NCBI GenBank assembly: GCA_947462095.1
Contig: CANHNQ010000010.1
Location: 1 to 51,156 of the forward strand
Direction: 5' to 3'
Length of the DNA: 51,156 bases
Source of the DNA: Gemmatimonadota bacterium
Lineage (GTDB): Bacteria; Gemmatimonadota; Gemmatimonadetes; Gemmatimonadales; Gemmatimonadaceae
Shown here: positions 44,541 through 51,156 of the stretch, piece after piece
Layout: each line of letters starts with the position of its first letter
How positions within the stretch are numbered: position 1 is the first letter of the stretch
Position numbers and translations under genes: made by a program
The notes under the pieces: generated by a model
Seen by the model: the letters and a program-made list of their open reading frames with translations, nothing else
Databases searched by the model: none
What the model was told of the DNA's origin: nothing

Positions 44541-45095
44541 ATGACCGACCCAATGTCTGACGCTCCGGTGGACAACATGGATCCGATGGAAACGCAGGAA
44601 ACCTCCGCGGTGCAGTCGCCGATCGAATCCGGCGATGAGCTGCCGCAGGCGCAGCGCGAGCTCGAGGCGCAGAAGGACAAGTATCTGCGACTCGCCGCCG
44701 AATACGACAACTTCCGTCGTCGCGCCGTGAAGGAGCGGCAGGAAGCGGGGTGGCGCGCACAGGGCGAACTCGTGCGCGGCCTGCTCGATGGCCTCGACGA
44801 CATCACACGGTTCGCCGCCGTCGACCCGAATACCGTCGATGCGAAGGCGGTCATCGACGGCATGCAGCTCGTGGAAAAGAAGCTCTTCAAGTCGCTGGCC
44901 GGGCACGGCTTCGAAGTCATCGATCCGACCGGTCACCCCTTCGATCCCGCCAGTCACGAAGCGGTCAGTACCGCACCGGCGTCGCAGCCCGAAGAAGACG
45001 GCGTGGTCGCGATCTGCTTTCAGGTGGGCTACGTCATCAATGGCCACGTACTCCGTCCGGCGCGCGTGGTGGTAAAGCAGTGGACCGGCGCCTGA
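44541..45095 (+). CDS. grpE: Nucleotide exchange factor GrpE
   Basis: The 184-aa cochaperone releases ADP from DnaK. A disordered acidic N-terminus (1-35) is followed by the long coiled coil (AQRELEAQKDKYLRLAAEYD, NFRRRAVKERQEAGWRAQGE) and the beta-domain (GFEVIDPTGHPFDPASHEAV, ICFQVGYVINGHVLRPARVV). The ATG at 44541 is preferred over the GTG at 44493 of the ORF track. dnaJ follows 13 bases later. No CIRCE element is seen upstream; CTTTGAAG at 44478 faintly resembles a heat-shock -35. Confidence 0.93.
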   Translation: MTDPMSDAPVDNMDPMETQETSAVQSPIESGDELPQAQRELEAQKDKYLRLAAEYDNFRRRAVKERQEAGWRAQGELVRGLLDGLDDITRFAAVDPNTVDAKAVIDGMQLVEKKLFKSLAGHGFEVIDPTGHPFDPASHEAVSTAPASQPEEDGVVAICFQVGYVINGHVLRPARVVVKQWTGA

Positions 45096-45108
45096 GGGCG
45101 CGTTGAGC

Positions 45109-46251
45109 ATGGCCAACGGCAAGGACTACTACCAGGTGCTCGGGGTCTCGTCCACGGCAACCGCCGACGAGATCAAGAAGCAGTACCGGCGACTGGCAAA
45201 GCAGCATCATCCCGACGCGAATCAGAACGATCCCAAGGCCGCCGAACGCTTCAAGGAGATCTCCGAGGCACACAACGTCCTCGGCGATCCGGACAAGCGG
45301 AAGGAATACGACGACATGCGTCGTATGGGGGCCTTCGGCGGGATGAGCGGCTTCGGCGGCACGCGCGCGTCCTCGCGTCCCGGAAGTTCAGGATCCGCGC
45401 GACCTGGTCAGCCGGGGGCGGGCACGTTCAATGACTTCGACGTCGGCGGCATCGGTGGACTCGGCGATCTGTTCTCGTCGATGTTCGGCGGCGCCGCTGG
45501 GGCTGGGCGCCAGCGCGCGCGCGGTCCGGAGCGCGGTCAGTCCATCGAGCAGACGGTGGAGGTGCCGTTCCGCGTGGCGGCGGTCGGCGGCAAGGTGCCC
45601 GTCGACATCGAGGTGAACGAGGAATGTGTGACCTGCCGAGGCAACGGTGCCGCTCCCGGCGCTCAGTTGCGCCCGTGCGGGGAATGCAGTGGCCGCGGTG
45701 TCATCTCGTTCGGGCAGGGGAGCTTTGCGGTGAATCGTCCATGCCCGGTGTGTGCCGGACGTGGTAGCGTTCCCACGGAACGTTGTCCCACCTGCCGTGG
45801 TACCGGAGACACGCGCGTGTCGCGCAAGGTCCTCATTACGGTACCATCCGGTGCGGAAACGGGCGCCAAGGTTCGGCTGAAAGGCCAGGGTGGCAAAGGC
45901 GCCGCAGGTGGTCAGGCGGGCGATCTCGTGATCACCTTCACCGTGACTCCAGATCGCTTCTACAAACGCGATGGACTCGACGTAGTCGCCACGGTGCCCA
46001 TCAATATCGCGCAGGCCACGCTCGGCTCGCGGATCAGCGTGAAGACGCTCGACGACAAGAAGGTCGCCATTCGCATTCCAGCCGGCACCTCGGCGGGCAA
46101 GCGCTTCAAGATCACCGGTCAGGGGATCGAAAAGGACGGGAAGAAGGGGGACTTGCTGGTCGAAGTCACCATCACCGTCCCCGAGACGCTCACCGAAGCA
46201 CAGGAGAAGGCCATGCGGGAGTTTGCGGAAGCCGGCGGGATGAAGTTCTGA
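45109..46251 (+). CDS. dnaJ: Chaperone DnaJ
   Basis: The 380-aa co-chaperone has an N-terminal J domain with HPD (34-36), a Gly/Phe-rich linker (MGAFGGMSGFGGTRA), and a zinc domain with four CxxCxGxG repeats (CVTCRGNG, CGECSGRG, CPVCAGRG, CPTCRGTG). The C-terminal substrate-binding domains end at FAEAGGMKF. It stimulates DnaK. ATG 45109 (GAGGG upstream) is chosen over TTG 45103. dnaK is not in the window. The stop shares one base with the next gene. Confidence 0.95.
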   Translation: MANGKDYYQVLGVSSTATADEIKKQYRRLAKQHHPDANQNDPKAAERFKEISEAHNVLGDPDKRKEYDDMRRMGAFGGMSGFGGTRASSRPGSSGSARPGQPGAGTFNDFDVGGIGGLGDLFSSMFGGAAGAGRQRARGPERGQSIEQTVEVPFRVAAVGGKVPVDIEVNEECVTCRGNGAAPGAQLRPCGECSGRGVISFGQGSFAVNRPCPVCAGRGSVPTERCPTCRGTGDTRVSRKVLITVPSGAETGAKVRLKGQGGKGAAGGQAGDLVITFTVTPDRFYKRDGLDVVATVPINIAQATLGSRISVKTLDDKKVAIRIPAGTSAGKRFKITGQGIEKDGKKGDLLVEVTITVPETLTEAQEKAMREFAEAGGMKF

Positions 46252-46799
46252 TGCGGCGCTCGCGCTCGATCGCTTCAGCGATGGCGTTCGCAGGGTGTGT
46301 CGGCGTGTCGGTCCTTGGGACGCCGGCTGTGCAGGCGCAGGTCACGCCCGCCCCGGTCGGTGCGACGGCCCCAGCGACGCCCAGCACGCCGGACATGCGT
46401 TGGCGCGTTGGGCAGTGTATGGGCGGCATCACCTACGGGGCGCCGTTCAAGTGGGCGCTGTCGTACGGCGGGGGCATGGTCTACGAAGGCGACCGAATCG
46501 ATCTCTGTGCGCTCGCGGTCGCGAAGGTCGGTCTTGGTGGCGCGGGGGCGTCGATCGGACTCGCCAAGTCCTATGGATCGTTGGGCACCGGCAGCGCCAT
46601 CACCGGTGGCATCATCCGCACCTTCGGTGATCCCCTCAATGCGACCGCGCGTCGCACCTATGTGGGAGGGGCCGTGCATCTCTGGCCGTTGCTCGCGCTC
46701 GGTGGCGAGATCGGCTACTACGTGCGCCTCGGTGACGACGCCGGTGCCTCGTCGCATGGCAAGAAGGTGGTCACCTGGTCGGCCGGCTTCGGCTTCTAA
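46251..46799 (+). CDS. Small exported protein, possible outer-membrane beta-barrel
   Basis: I do not recognise this 182-aa protein. It has a signal peptide (MAFAGCVGVSVLGTPAVQAQ, cut near residue 30), a Pro/Thr/Ala-rich spacer and then alternating Gly-rich strands (PFKWALSYGGGMVYEG, LGGAGASIGLAKSYG, YVGGAVHLWPLLALGGEIGY) ending in the aromatic WSAGFGF. That C-terminus and strand pattern suggest a small outer-membrane barrel. Its ATG overlaps the dnaJ stop (TGATG), so it is translated after dnaJ. The track's longer ORF overlaps dnaJ and is a shadow. Confidence 0.7.
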   Translation: MRRSRSIASAMAFAGCVGVSVLGTPAVQAQVTPAPVGATAPATPSTPDMRWRVGQCMGGITYGAPFKWALSYGGGMVYEGDRIDLCALAVAKVGLGGAGASIGLAKSYGSLGTGSAITGGIIRTFGDPLNATARRTYVGGAVHLWPLLALGGEIGYYVRLGDDAGASSHGKKVVTWSAGFGF

Positions 46800-46833
46800 C
46801 GGTGCCCCGCTCGCGCAGTCGTGCGCGCTGAAG

Positions 46834-46839
46834 TAGGTT
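46834..46839 (+). promoter_or_regulatory. Candidate -10 box of the DAACS symporter gene (leaderless arrangement)
   Basis: TAGGTT ends seven bases before the ATG of the symporter gene; no Shine-Dalgarno sequence lies between them. A small CGCGCA/TGCGCG hairpin (46812-46827) precedes it. Confidence 0.35.
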
Positions 46840-46846
46840 CGCGCGC

Positions 46847-48139
46847 ATGGCCACCGCTCCAGATTCAGCCAGCACGTCCCGCCGCCATCCGCTGAGATCG
46901 CAGGCCGTTCAGGTCACGCTTGGTCTCCTGCTCGGCCTCGCGCTGGGTATGTGGCTCTCGCAGGACGGGGCGCCCTCCGCGTTCACGCGCGGGCTGATCG
47001 GCGTGCTGGACATCGTCGGCACGGCCTGGATCAATGCCGTGCGCATGACCGTCATCCCGCTGGTCGTGCCGCTGCTGATCGTTGGCGTTGCGGGCGGCGG
47101 CGACACCAGCATGACCGGCCGCGTGGGCGCGAAGGCCTTCGCGTGGATGCTGGGGCTGGCGATCGCCTGCGCCATCTTCTCCGCGGTCGTGTCGCCGCCG
47201 TGGTTTGATACGCTGGTGCTCGACCCCGAGGCCACGGCGCGGTTGCGCGCCACCGCCGCGATCGACATCCCCCCTGCCGACGCCCTGTCGCTGCGTACGT
47301 GGATTCTGGGGCTCATTCCCCTCAATCCCATCAAGGCCGCCGCCGACGGCACGTTGCTCCCCGTGGTGTTGTTCACGTTGCTCTACGCGTTTGCGCTCGG
47401 GCAGGTGGCCCCCGGCCCGCGCGCGGCCCAACTCGCGTTTTTTCGCGGGATGGCCGACACGATGCTGGTTGTGGTGCGCTGGATGCTGGCCATCGCCCCG
47501 GTCGGTATTCTGGCGCTCGCCACCGTGCTCGGGCAAAAGCTCGGCACCTCGGCGCTCAGCGCGATCGGCTTCTACATCATGGTGCTGATTGTGCTCCACT
47601 TGGTCGCCACGGCGGCGCTCTACGGGGTCATGGGCGTCACGCGCCGCGTCCCGCTGCGCGACTTCGCGCGCGCGCTGATCCCATCGCAGGTGGTCGGCAT
47701 GGGCACGCGCAGTTCGCTGGCCTCGCTGCCGGCGATGGTGAAAGGCGCGACCGATGTGCTGCACCTGCCCGCGACGGCCACCGGCTTTGTGTTGCCGCTG
47801 TGCGCGTCGGTGTTCAAGCTCACGAGCGCGATCTACTGGGTGGTGGGCGCGCTGTTCGTGGCCAAGCTGTATGGCATCGAGCTGCCCTTCTCGAGTATCG
47901 CGCTGGTGGCCGCGAGCAGCGTGGTGCTCAACTTCAGCACCCCCGGCATCCCCAGCGGCGGCATGCTGTTGCAAGTGCCGCTCTACACCAGCATTGGCCT
48001 CCCGGTGGAGGGGATCGGCATCATGATCGCGCTCGACACGCTCCCCGACATGTTCAAGACGCTGCTGAACGTCACTGCCGACATGCTGGTGGCCGTGATG
48101 ACGGTGCCGGCGGGGGAGCTTGCGGCGAGGGTGGAGTGA
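46847..48139 (+). CDS. Dicarboxylate/amino acid:cation symporter (DAACS family)
   Basis: The 430-aa membrane transporter couples Na+ or H+ entry to glutamate, aspartate or C4-dicarboxylate uptake. It has about eight helices and two hairpins: LGLLLGLALGMWLSQDG, AVRMTVIPLVVPLLIVGV, PVVLFTLLYAFALGQVAPGP, the serine-rich hairpin GTRSSLASLPAMV and the final NFSTPGIPSGGMLLQVPLY. The conserved NMDGT motif of classical members is not evident at the position ATGFVLPLCASVFKLTSAIY; this region is PLCASVFK, so cation coupling or substrate may differ. It is followed by a long inverted repeat. Confidence 0.88.
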   Translation: MATAPDSASTSRRHPLRSQAVQVTLGLLLGLALGMWLSQDGAPSAFTRGLIGVLDIVGTAWINAVRMTVIPLVVPLLIVGVAGGGDTSMTGRVGAKAFAWMLGLAIACAIFSAVVSPPWFDTLVLDPEATARLRATAAIDIPPADALSLRTWILGLIPLNPIKAAADGTLLPVVLFTLLYAFALGQVAPGPRAAQLAFFRGMADTMLVVVRWMLAIAPVGILALATVLGQKLGTSALSAIGFYIMVLIVLHLVATAALYGVMGVTRRVPLRDFARALIPSQVVGMGTRSSLASLPAMVKGATDVLHLPATATGFVLPLCASVFKLTSAIYWVVGALFVAKLYGIELPFSSIALVAASSVVLNFSTPGIPSGGMLLQVPLYTSIGLPVEGIGIMIALDTLPDMFKTLLNVTADMLVAVMTVPAGELAARVE

Positions 48140-48152
48140 GACGCGAGTTCGT

Positions 48153-48251
48153 GAACTGATCACACAGAGACAAAGAGCAAAAGAGAAAAGGAGACGTGGA
48201 GGCAACGGGCCTCTTTGTCTCCTTTTCTCTTTGACTCTGTGTGATCAGTTC
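48153..48251. repeat. Long imperfect inverted repeat between convergent genes
   Basis: GAACTGATCACACAGAG (48153-48169) is the exact reverse complement of CTCTGTGTGATCAGTTC (48235-48251). Inward, CAAAGAG and AAAAGGAGAC pair again, with an eight-base insertion (CAAAAGAG) in the left arm only and a GTGG/AAAG mismatch before a final AGG/CCT and the loop CAACGGG. The purine-rich arm is unlike the surrounding GC-rich DNA. It fills the gap between the symporter and mnmA stops and could act as a bidirectional terminator or be a mobile repeat (REP/MITE-like). No transposase or target duplication is seen. Confidence 0.85.
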
Positions 48252-48282
48252 AACGATCCAGCCGAAGCACGAGCAACTGACG

Positions 48283-49443
48283 CTACGCCGCCAAGATCGG
48301 CAGTCGCCGGCTCGGTGCCGTCCGCATGCCGCGCTCAATCACACCACCACCGAGCACGATGTCGCCGTCGTAGATCACCAGCGACTGCCCAGGCGAAATC
48401 GCGTGCACCGGTTCGTCGAGCGCGAGTTCAATCGCGTCACCCGACAGCCGCACGATCGTAGCCGGCGCCGCGGCGGCGCGATTACGCACCTGCACCTGCA
48501 CCTGCGCCCCGAGCACCGGCGGCTCCACCAGCCAATTGAGTTCACGCGCTTCGAGCCCGCGCCCCAGCAGCGCCTCACGCGGGCCGATCACCACGGCGCG
48601 TTCGCCCGGCACGATCTCCACCACGAACATCGGTTCCGCGAATCCACCCGGCAGCCCCTTTCGCTGGCCGATGGTATAGCGCGCAAACCCCTGATGCTCG
48701 CCGATCACTTCGCCGCTGACCAAGCGCAGCGGACCGGCCGACAGGGCAGGGGCGTCGGCGCCCAGCTGCTCCTCGAGCACGCGCACGTGATTGCCGTCGG
48801 GTACGAAGCAGATGTCCTGACTCTCCGGCTTCTCCGCCGTGCGCAGGCCGAAGCGACGCGCAATGTCGCGCGTCTCCGCCTTGGTCTGATTCCCGACCGG
48901 CAGCACGAGGCGTGAGAGCACGGGGCGCTCAATGCCCCACAGGAAGTAGCTCTGATCCTTGGCGGGATCGAGACCACGCAACATCACGCGTGCATCGCCG
49001 CCGTTCGCCACGGTCCCCATGCGCGCGTAGTGTCCGGTGGCCAGCCACGGCGCGTCGATGTCGTCGGCCGTCTGCAGCAAGTCGCGGAACTTCGTGAACG
49101 TATTGCAGCGCACGCAGGGAATCGGCGTGCGGCCGCGGGCGTACTCCTGCACGAAGTCGTCGAGCACATCATGGCCGAACCGATCCACCAGATTTGTCAC
49201 GTAATGCGGGATGCCAAGCTTCTCGCACACGCGTCGTGCATCGCTGGTGCTGTCCAGCGAACAGCAGGGACGGTCGGGGATGTCCTTTCCGTCTTCGTGC
49301 AGCTTCATCGTCACGCCGACCACGTCGCAGCCGGCGTCTACGAGCACCGCCGCCGCGACCGACGAATCCACGCCGCCGCTCATCGCCACCAGCACGCGCG
49401 CTCCCTTCTGCGGCAACAGGCCGTGCACCGACGCGTTCGACAT
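48283..49443 (-). CDS. mnmA: tRNA-specific 2-thiouridylase MnmA
   Basis: The 386-aa enzyme makes 2-thiouridine at position 34 of tRNA Lys, Glu and Gln. The ATP-PP-loop is VAMSGGVDSS (19-28); catalytic cysteines are in PIPCVRCN (about C115) and ESQDICFV (about C210); FARYTIGQRKGLPGG is the family loop. The start at ATG 49443 is eight bases after the cysteine desulfurase stop, so one transcript is likely. The track's extra twelve codons overlap that gene. Confidence 0.95.
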   Translation of the reverse strand: MSNASVHGLLPQKGARVLVAMSGGVDSSVAAAVLVDAGCDVVGVTMKLHEDGKDIPDRPCCSLDSTSDARRVCEKLGIPHYVTNLVDRFGHDVLDDFVQEYARGRTPIPCVRCNTFTKFRDLLQTADDIDAPWLATGHYARMGTVANGGDARVMLRGLDPAKDQSYFLWGIERPVLSRLVLPVGNQTKAETRDIARRFGLRTAEKPESQDICFVPDGNHVRVLEEQLGADAPALSAGPLRLVSGEVIGEHQGFARYTIGQRKGLPGGFAEPMFVVEIVPGERAVVIGPREALLGRGLEARELNWLVEPPVLGAQVQVQVRNRAAAAPATIVRLSGDAIELALDEPVHAISPGQSLVIYDGDIVLGGGVIERGMRTAPSRRLPILAA

Positions 49444-49451
49444 CACGCTGC

Positions 49452-50642
49452 TCAGAAGTCGACGGGCTCGAACGCGCACGACGCGCTCGCCGCCTTGCCC
49501 ACGCGCGACTTCTCAGCCAGCGTGGTCAATACGTCGAGCGTGCGCTGCACGTCGGCATCCGTGCTCAGGCAACCCAGCGACAAGCGCAGCGCGGCATTGG
49601 CGATGTCGGGTGACACCCCCATGGCGCTCAGCACATGCGACGCCGATACGCTACCGCTCTGACACGCCGAGCCGGCACTGCAGGCGATGCCGCGCAGGTC
49701 GAGGGCCATGAGCATCGACTCGCTGCTGGTGCCCGGAATCGAGATGTTCGTGATGTGCGGGGCACGCGGTGCGCCCGCCGCGTGGATGATCACGTCGGGA
49801 ATCCGCTCGCGGAGCCCCTGCTCGAGCATCGCGCGCATGGTCGACAACCGCGCGTGCTCGGCCTCGTGCTCGGCCAGCAACAGCTCAGCCGCCGTGGCGA
49901 GGCCAACGGCGAAGGCCACGTTCTCCGTGCCCGGGCGACGGCCACGATCCTGTGAGCCGCCGTGAAACATCGGCTCGAGCGGCGTGTCCCGGCGAATGAA
50001 CAGGGCACCGATGCCCTTCGGCGCGCCGAACTTGTGTCCCGAAATGGTGAGCAGGTCGAACGGTGTCGTTCTGGCGTCGATCGAGACCTTGCCGAACGCC
50101 TGCACGGCATCGGTGTGAAACACCGCCCCCGCGCCCTTGGCCTGTGCCGCCAACGTGGGCACATCCTGCATCACCCCGACTTCGTTGTTCACCCACATCG
50201 CACTGGCCACGGCCACACGACCGTCGAGCAGTTCGGCGAAGTGCGCTATATCCACGAGGCCGTCATGCGACACGCGCACGATGCGTTCGTCACCGCCCTC
50301 GTGCGCCACCTGATGTACCGCAGCGAGCACCGCCTTGTGCTCGATGGGCGTGGTGATCGCGGCATCGCGCCCCTGCCCGCGCAGCGTCCGAAAGACGCCC
50401 AGAATGGCGAAGTTGTCGCCCTCTGTCCCGCCCGACGTAAAGCACACTTCGTCGGCATGCGCGCCGAGACACGCCGCCAGTCGCTCACGCGCCTCGTCGA
50501 GCGCCACGCGCGCTTCCCGGCCCCAGCGGTGCACGCTGGAGGGATTACCGAACCGCGCGCCGAAGAACGGCGCCATGGCGGCCATGACCTCGTCGCGCAC
50601 CGGAGTGGTGGCGGCGTGATCCAGGTACACGGGCTGAGTCAT
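49452..50642 (-). CDS. Cysteine desulfurase (NifS/IscS class I)
   Basis: The 396-aa PLP enzyme releases sulfur from cysteine as a persulfide. It opens PVYLDHAATTPVRDEVM; FTSGGTEGDNFAI binds the cofactor, HTDAVQAFGKVSID and LTISGHKFGAPKG carry the PLP aspartate and lysine, and CSAGSACQSGSVSASHVLSAMG is the active-site Cys loop. As first gene before mnmA it would feed sulfur to tRNA thiolation; a role in Fe-S cluster making is not excluded. No iscU is nearby. The ATG at 50642 is chosen, as the upstream track codons are a shadow. Confidence 0.93.
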   Translation of the reverse strand: MTQPVYLDHAATTPVRDEVMAAMAPFFGARFGNPSSVHRWGREARVALDEARERLAACLGAHADEVCFTSGGTEGDNFAILGVFRTLRGQGRDAAITTPIEHKAVLAAVHQVAHEGGDERIVRVSHDGLVDIAHFAELLDGRVAVASAMWVNNEVGVMQDVPTLAAQAKGAGAVFHTDAVQAFGKVSIDARTTPFDLLTISGHKFGAPKGIGALFIRRDTPLEPMFHGGSQDRGRRPGTENVAFAVGLATAAELLLAEHEAEHARLSTMRAMLEQGLRERIPDVIIHAAGAPRAPHITNISIPGTSSESMLMALDLRGIACSAGSACQSGSVSASHVLSAMGVSPDIANAALRLSLGCLSTDADVQRTLDVLTTLAEKSRVGKAASASCAFEPVDF

Positions 50643-50683
50643 CGTGGAAAAATAAGGGAAGTCGGGACGGAGGGCACCCGTCT

Positions 50684-51156
50684 CTACTGCTCCTTTTCCC
50701 GGATCGCGCGCAGCAGCGCCCGTACCGGTGCCGCATCGGCGCCGTGCACCGCCAACGGCTGCGCCAACAGTTCGTAGCGCCCCACCGGCACGAGGTCGAG
50801 TGCAAGATTCTCCAGCACGAACGCGCCGCCGCCGAAGATCGCGTTGTGCACCGGCAAATCGGTGCTCGTGCGACGATCCACACTGGGGGCATCCACGCCC
50901 CACAGCGTGAGTCCGTGCTGCACCAGCCACTGCGCTGCGTCCTCGCGCAGCGCCGGCCAATCCGCCGGGAATGTACCGCCAGCCACCGAGTGCCCCGTGC
51001 GCACGATCACGCGTGTGGGCACATGCGCGCCGAGCAATGTCTGCAGGATCGGAATCGTGATGTCCTGCGACGCCTCATGATCGGCTGGCAGCGCAATGAA
51101 CTGCACCTCGCCCACGAATACCGACGCTGGCAAGGACTCCGACGCCGGCCACGACG
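50684..51156 (-). CDS. Kynurenine formamidase/cyclase family protein, 5' end cut by the window
   Basis: The visible C-terminal 156 residues resemble KynB-type arylformamidases (cyclase family): LPVHNAIFGGGAFVLENLAL, DLVPVGRYELLAQPL and HGADAAPVRALLR. The frame remains open to the window edge (WPASESLPASVFVGEV), so the ORF track's TTG at 51133 is not the start. The N-terminal His-Gly-Thr-His zinc motif would lie outside, so catalysis cannot be judged. KynB hydrolyses N-formylkynurenine in tryptophan breakdown; no other kyn gene is present. It precedes the cysteine desulfurase by 41 bases. Confidence 0.7.
   Translation of the reverse strand, partial: SWPASESLPASVFVGEVQFIALPADHEASQDITIPILQTLLGAHVPTRVIVRTGHSVAGGTFPADWPALREDAAQWLVQHGLTLWGVDAPSVDRRTSTDLPVHNAIFGGGAFVLENLALDLVPVGRYELLAQPLAVHGADAAPVRALLRAIREKEQ

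Noticed and set aside
46865-48205. 446-codon ORF on the minus strand
   Set aside because: It is antisense to the symporter gene and extremely rich in His, Arg and Gln.

Overview
The window is a dense, GC-rich bacterial chromosome segment with 46 protein genes and one structural RNA (4.5S-type SRP RNA). I see no insertion sequence, prophage, CRISPR array, tRNA or rRNA. The gene content fits a Gram-negative environmental heterotroph: Tat-exported proteins, lipoproteins, a type II secretion (T2SS) operon with a secretin, a DUF1501/DUF1800 pair, a PD40-M28 peptidase and an MglA/roadblock pair. My best guess is Gemmatimonadota, close to Gemmatimonas. That is inferred from style and content, because no database search was possible.

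Layout. (1) 1-8857: carbohydrate and small-molecule catabolism. It holds an exported xylose-isomerase-like TIM barrel, an exported amidohydrolase, an acyl-CoA ligase and a Gfo/Idh/MocA oxidoreductase on +, then a convergent operon on - of NupG-like MFS transporter, CutC and GH20 hexosaminidase. (2) 8996-14166: a rhodanese, a DinB/YfiT-like protein, a 14-repeat beta-propeller lipoprotein and an exported PD40-M28 peptidase. (3) 14218-28670, all on -: an S41-type peptidase lipoprotein, a LolA-like exported protein, a ten-gene T2SS operon in the order H-I-J-K-L-M-C-D-E-F, and DUF1800-DUF1501. Every one of the nine T2SS gene junctions is a 4-nt ATGA/GTGA overlap. No gspG is present, and gspI appears to start exactly at its mature N-terminus. 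(4) 28913-35444 on +: a central-carbon block of transaldolase, pyruvate kinase, an MBL-fold hydrolase, glucose-6-phosphate isomerase and class II aldolase. (5) 35535-46799 on +: YtxH, YihY/BrkB and threonine aldolase; SRP RNA (on -); dnaX-ybaB-recR; mglB-like/mglA; pgsA; cinA; grpE-dnaJ; and a small exported protein. (6) 46847-51156: a DAACS symporter on +, then mnmA, a cysteine desulfurase and a truncated kynB-like gene on -.

How the genes work together. The MFS-CutC-GH20 operon looks like uptake and degradation of amino-sugar glycans. The T2SS operon builds most of a secretion machine but must take its major pseudopilin and prepilin peptidase from elsewhere. Transaldolase, pyruvate kinase, isomerase and aldolase cover glycolysis and the pentose-phosphate link. 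IscS supplies sulfur to MnmA for tRNA 2-thiouridine synthesis. MglB-like and MglA would form a polarity switch.

Non-coding structure is concentrated at gene ends. A 99-bp imperfect inverted repeat lies between the convergent symporter and mnmA genes. A dispersed GGAGTACGGGG-type element abuts stop codons at two loci. Strong hairpins without U-tracts lie at other gene ends, and the SRP RNA has a canonical terminator. Most long ORFs in the supplied track are antisense shadows typical of high-GC DNA and are left out.
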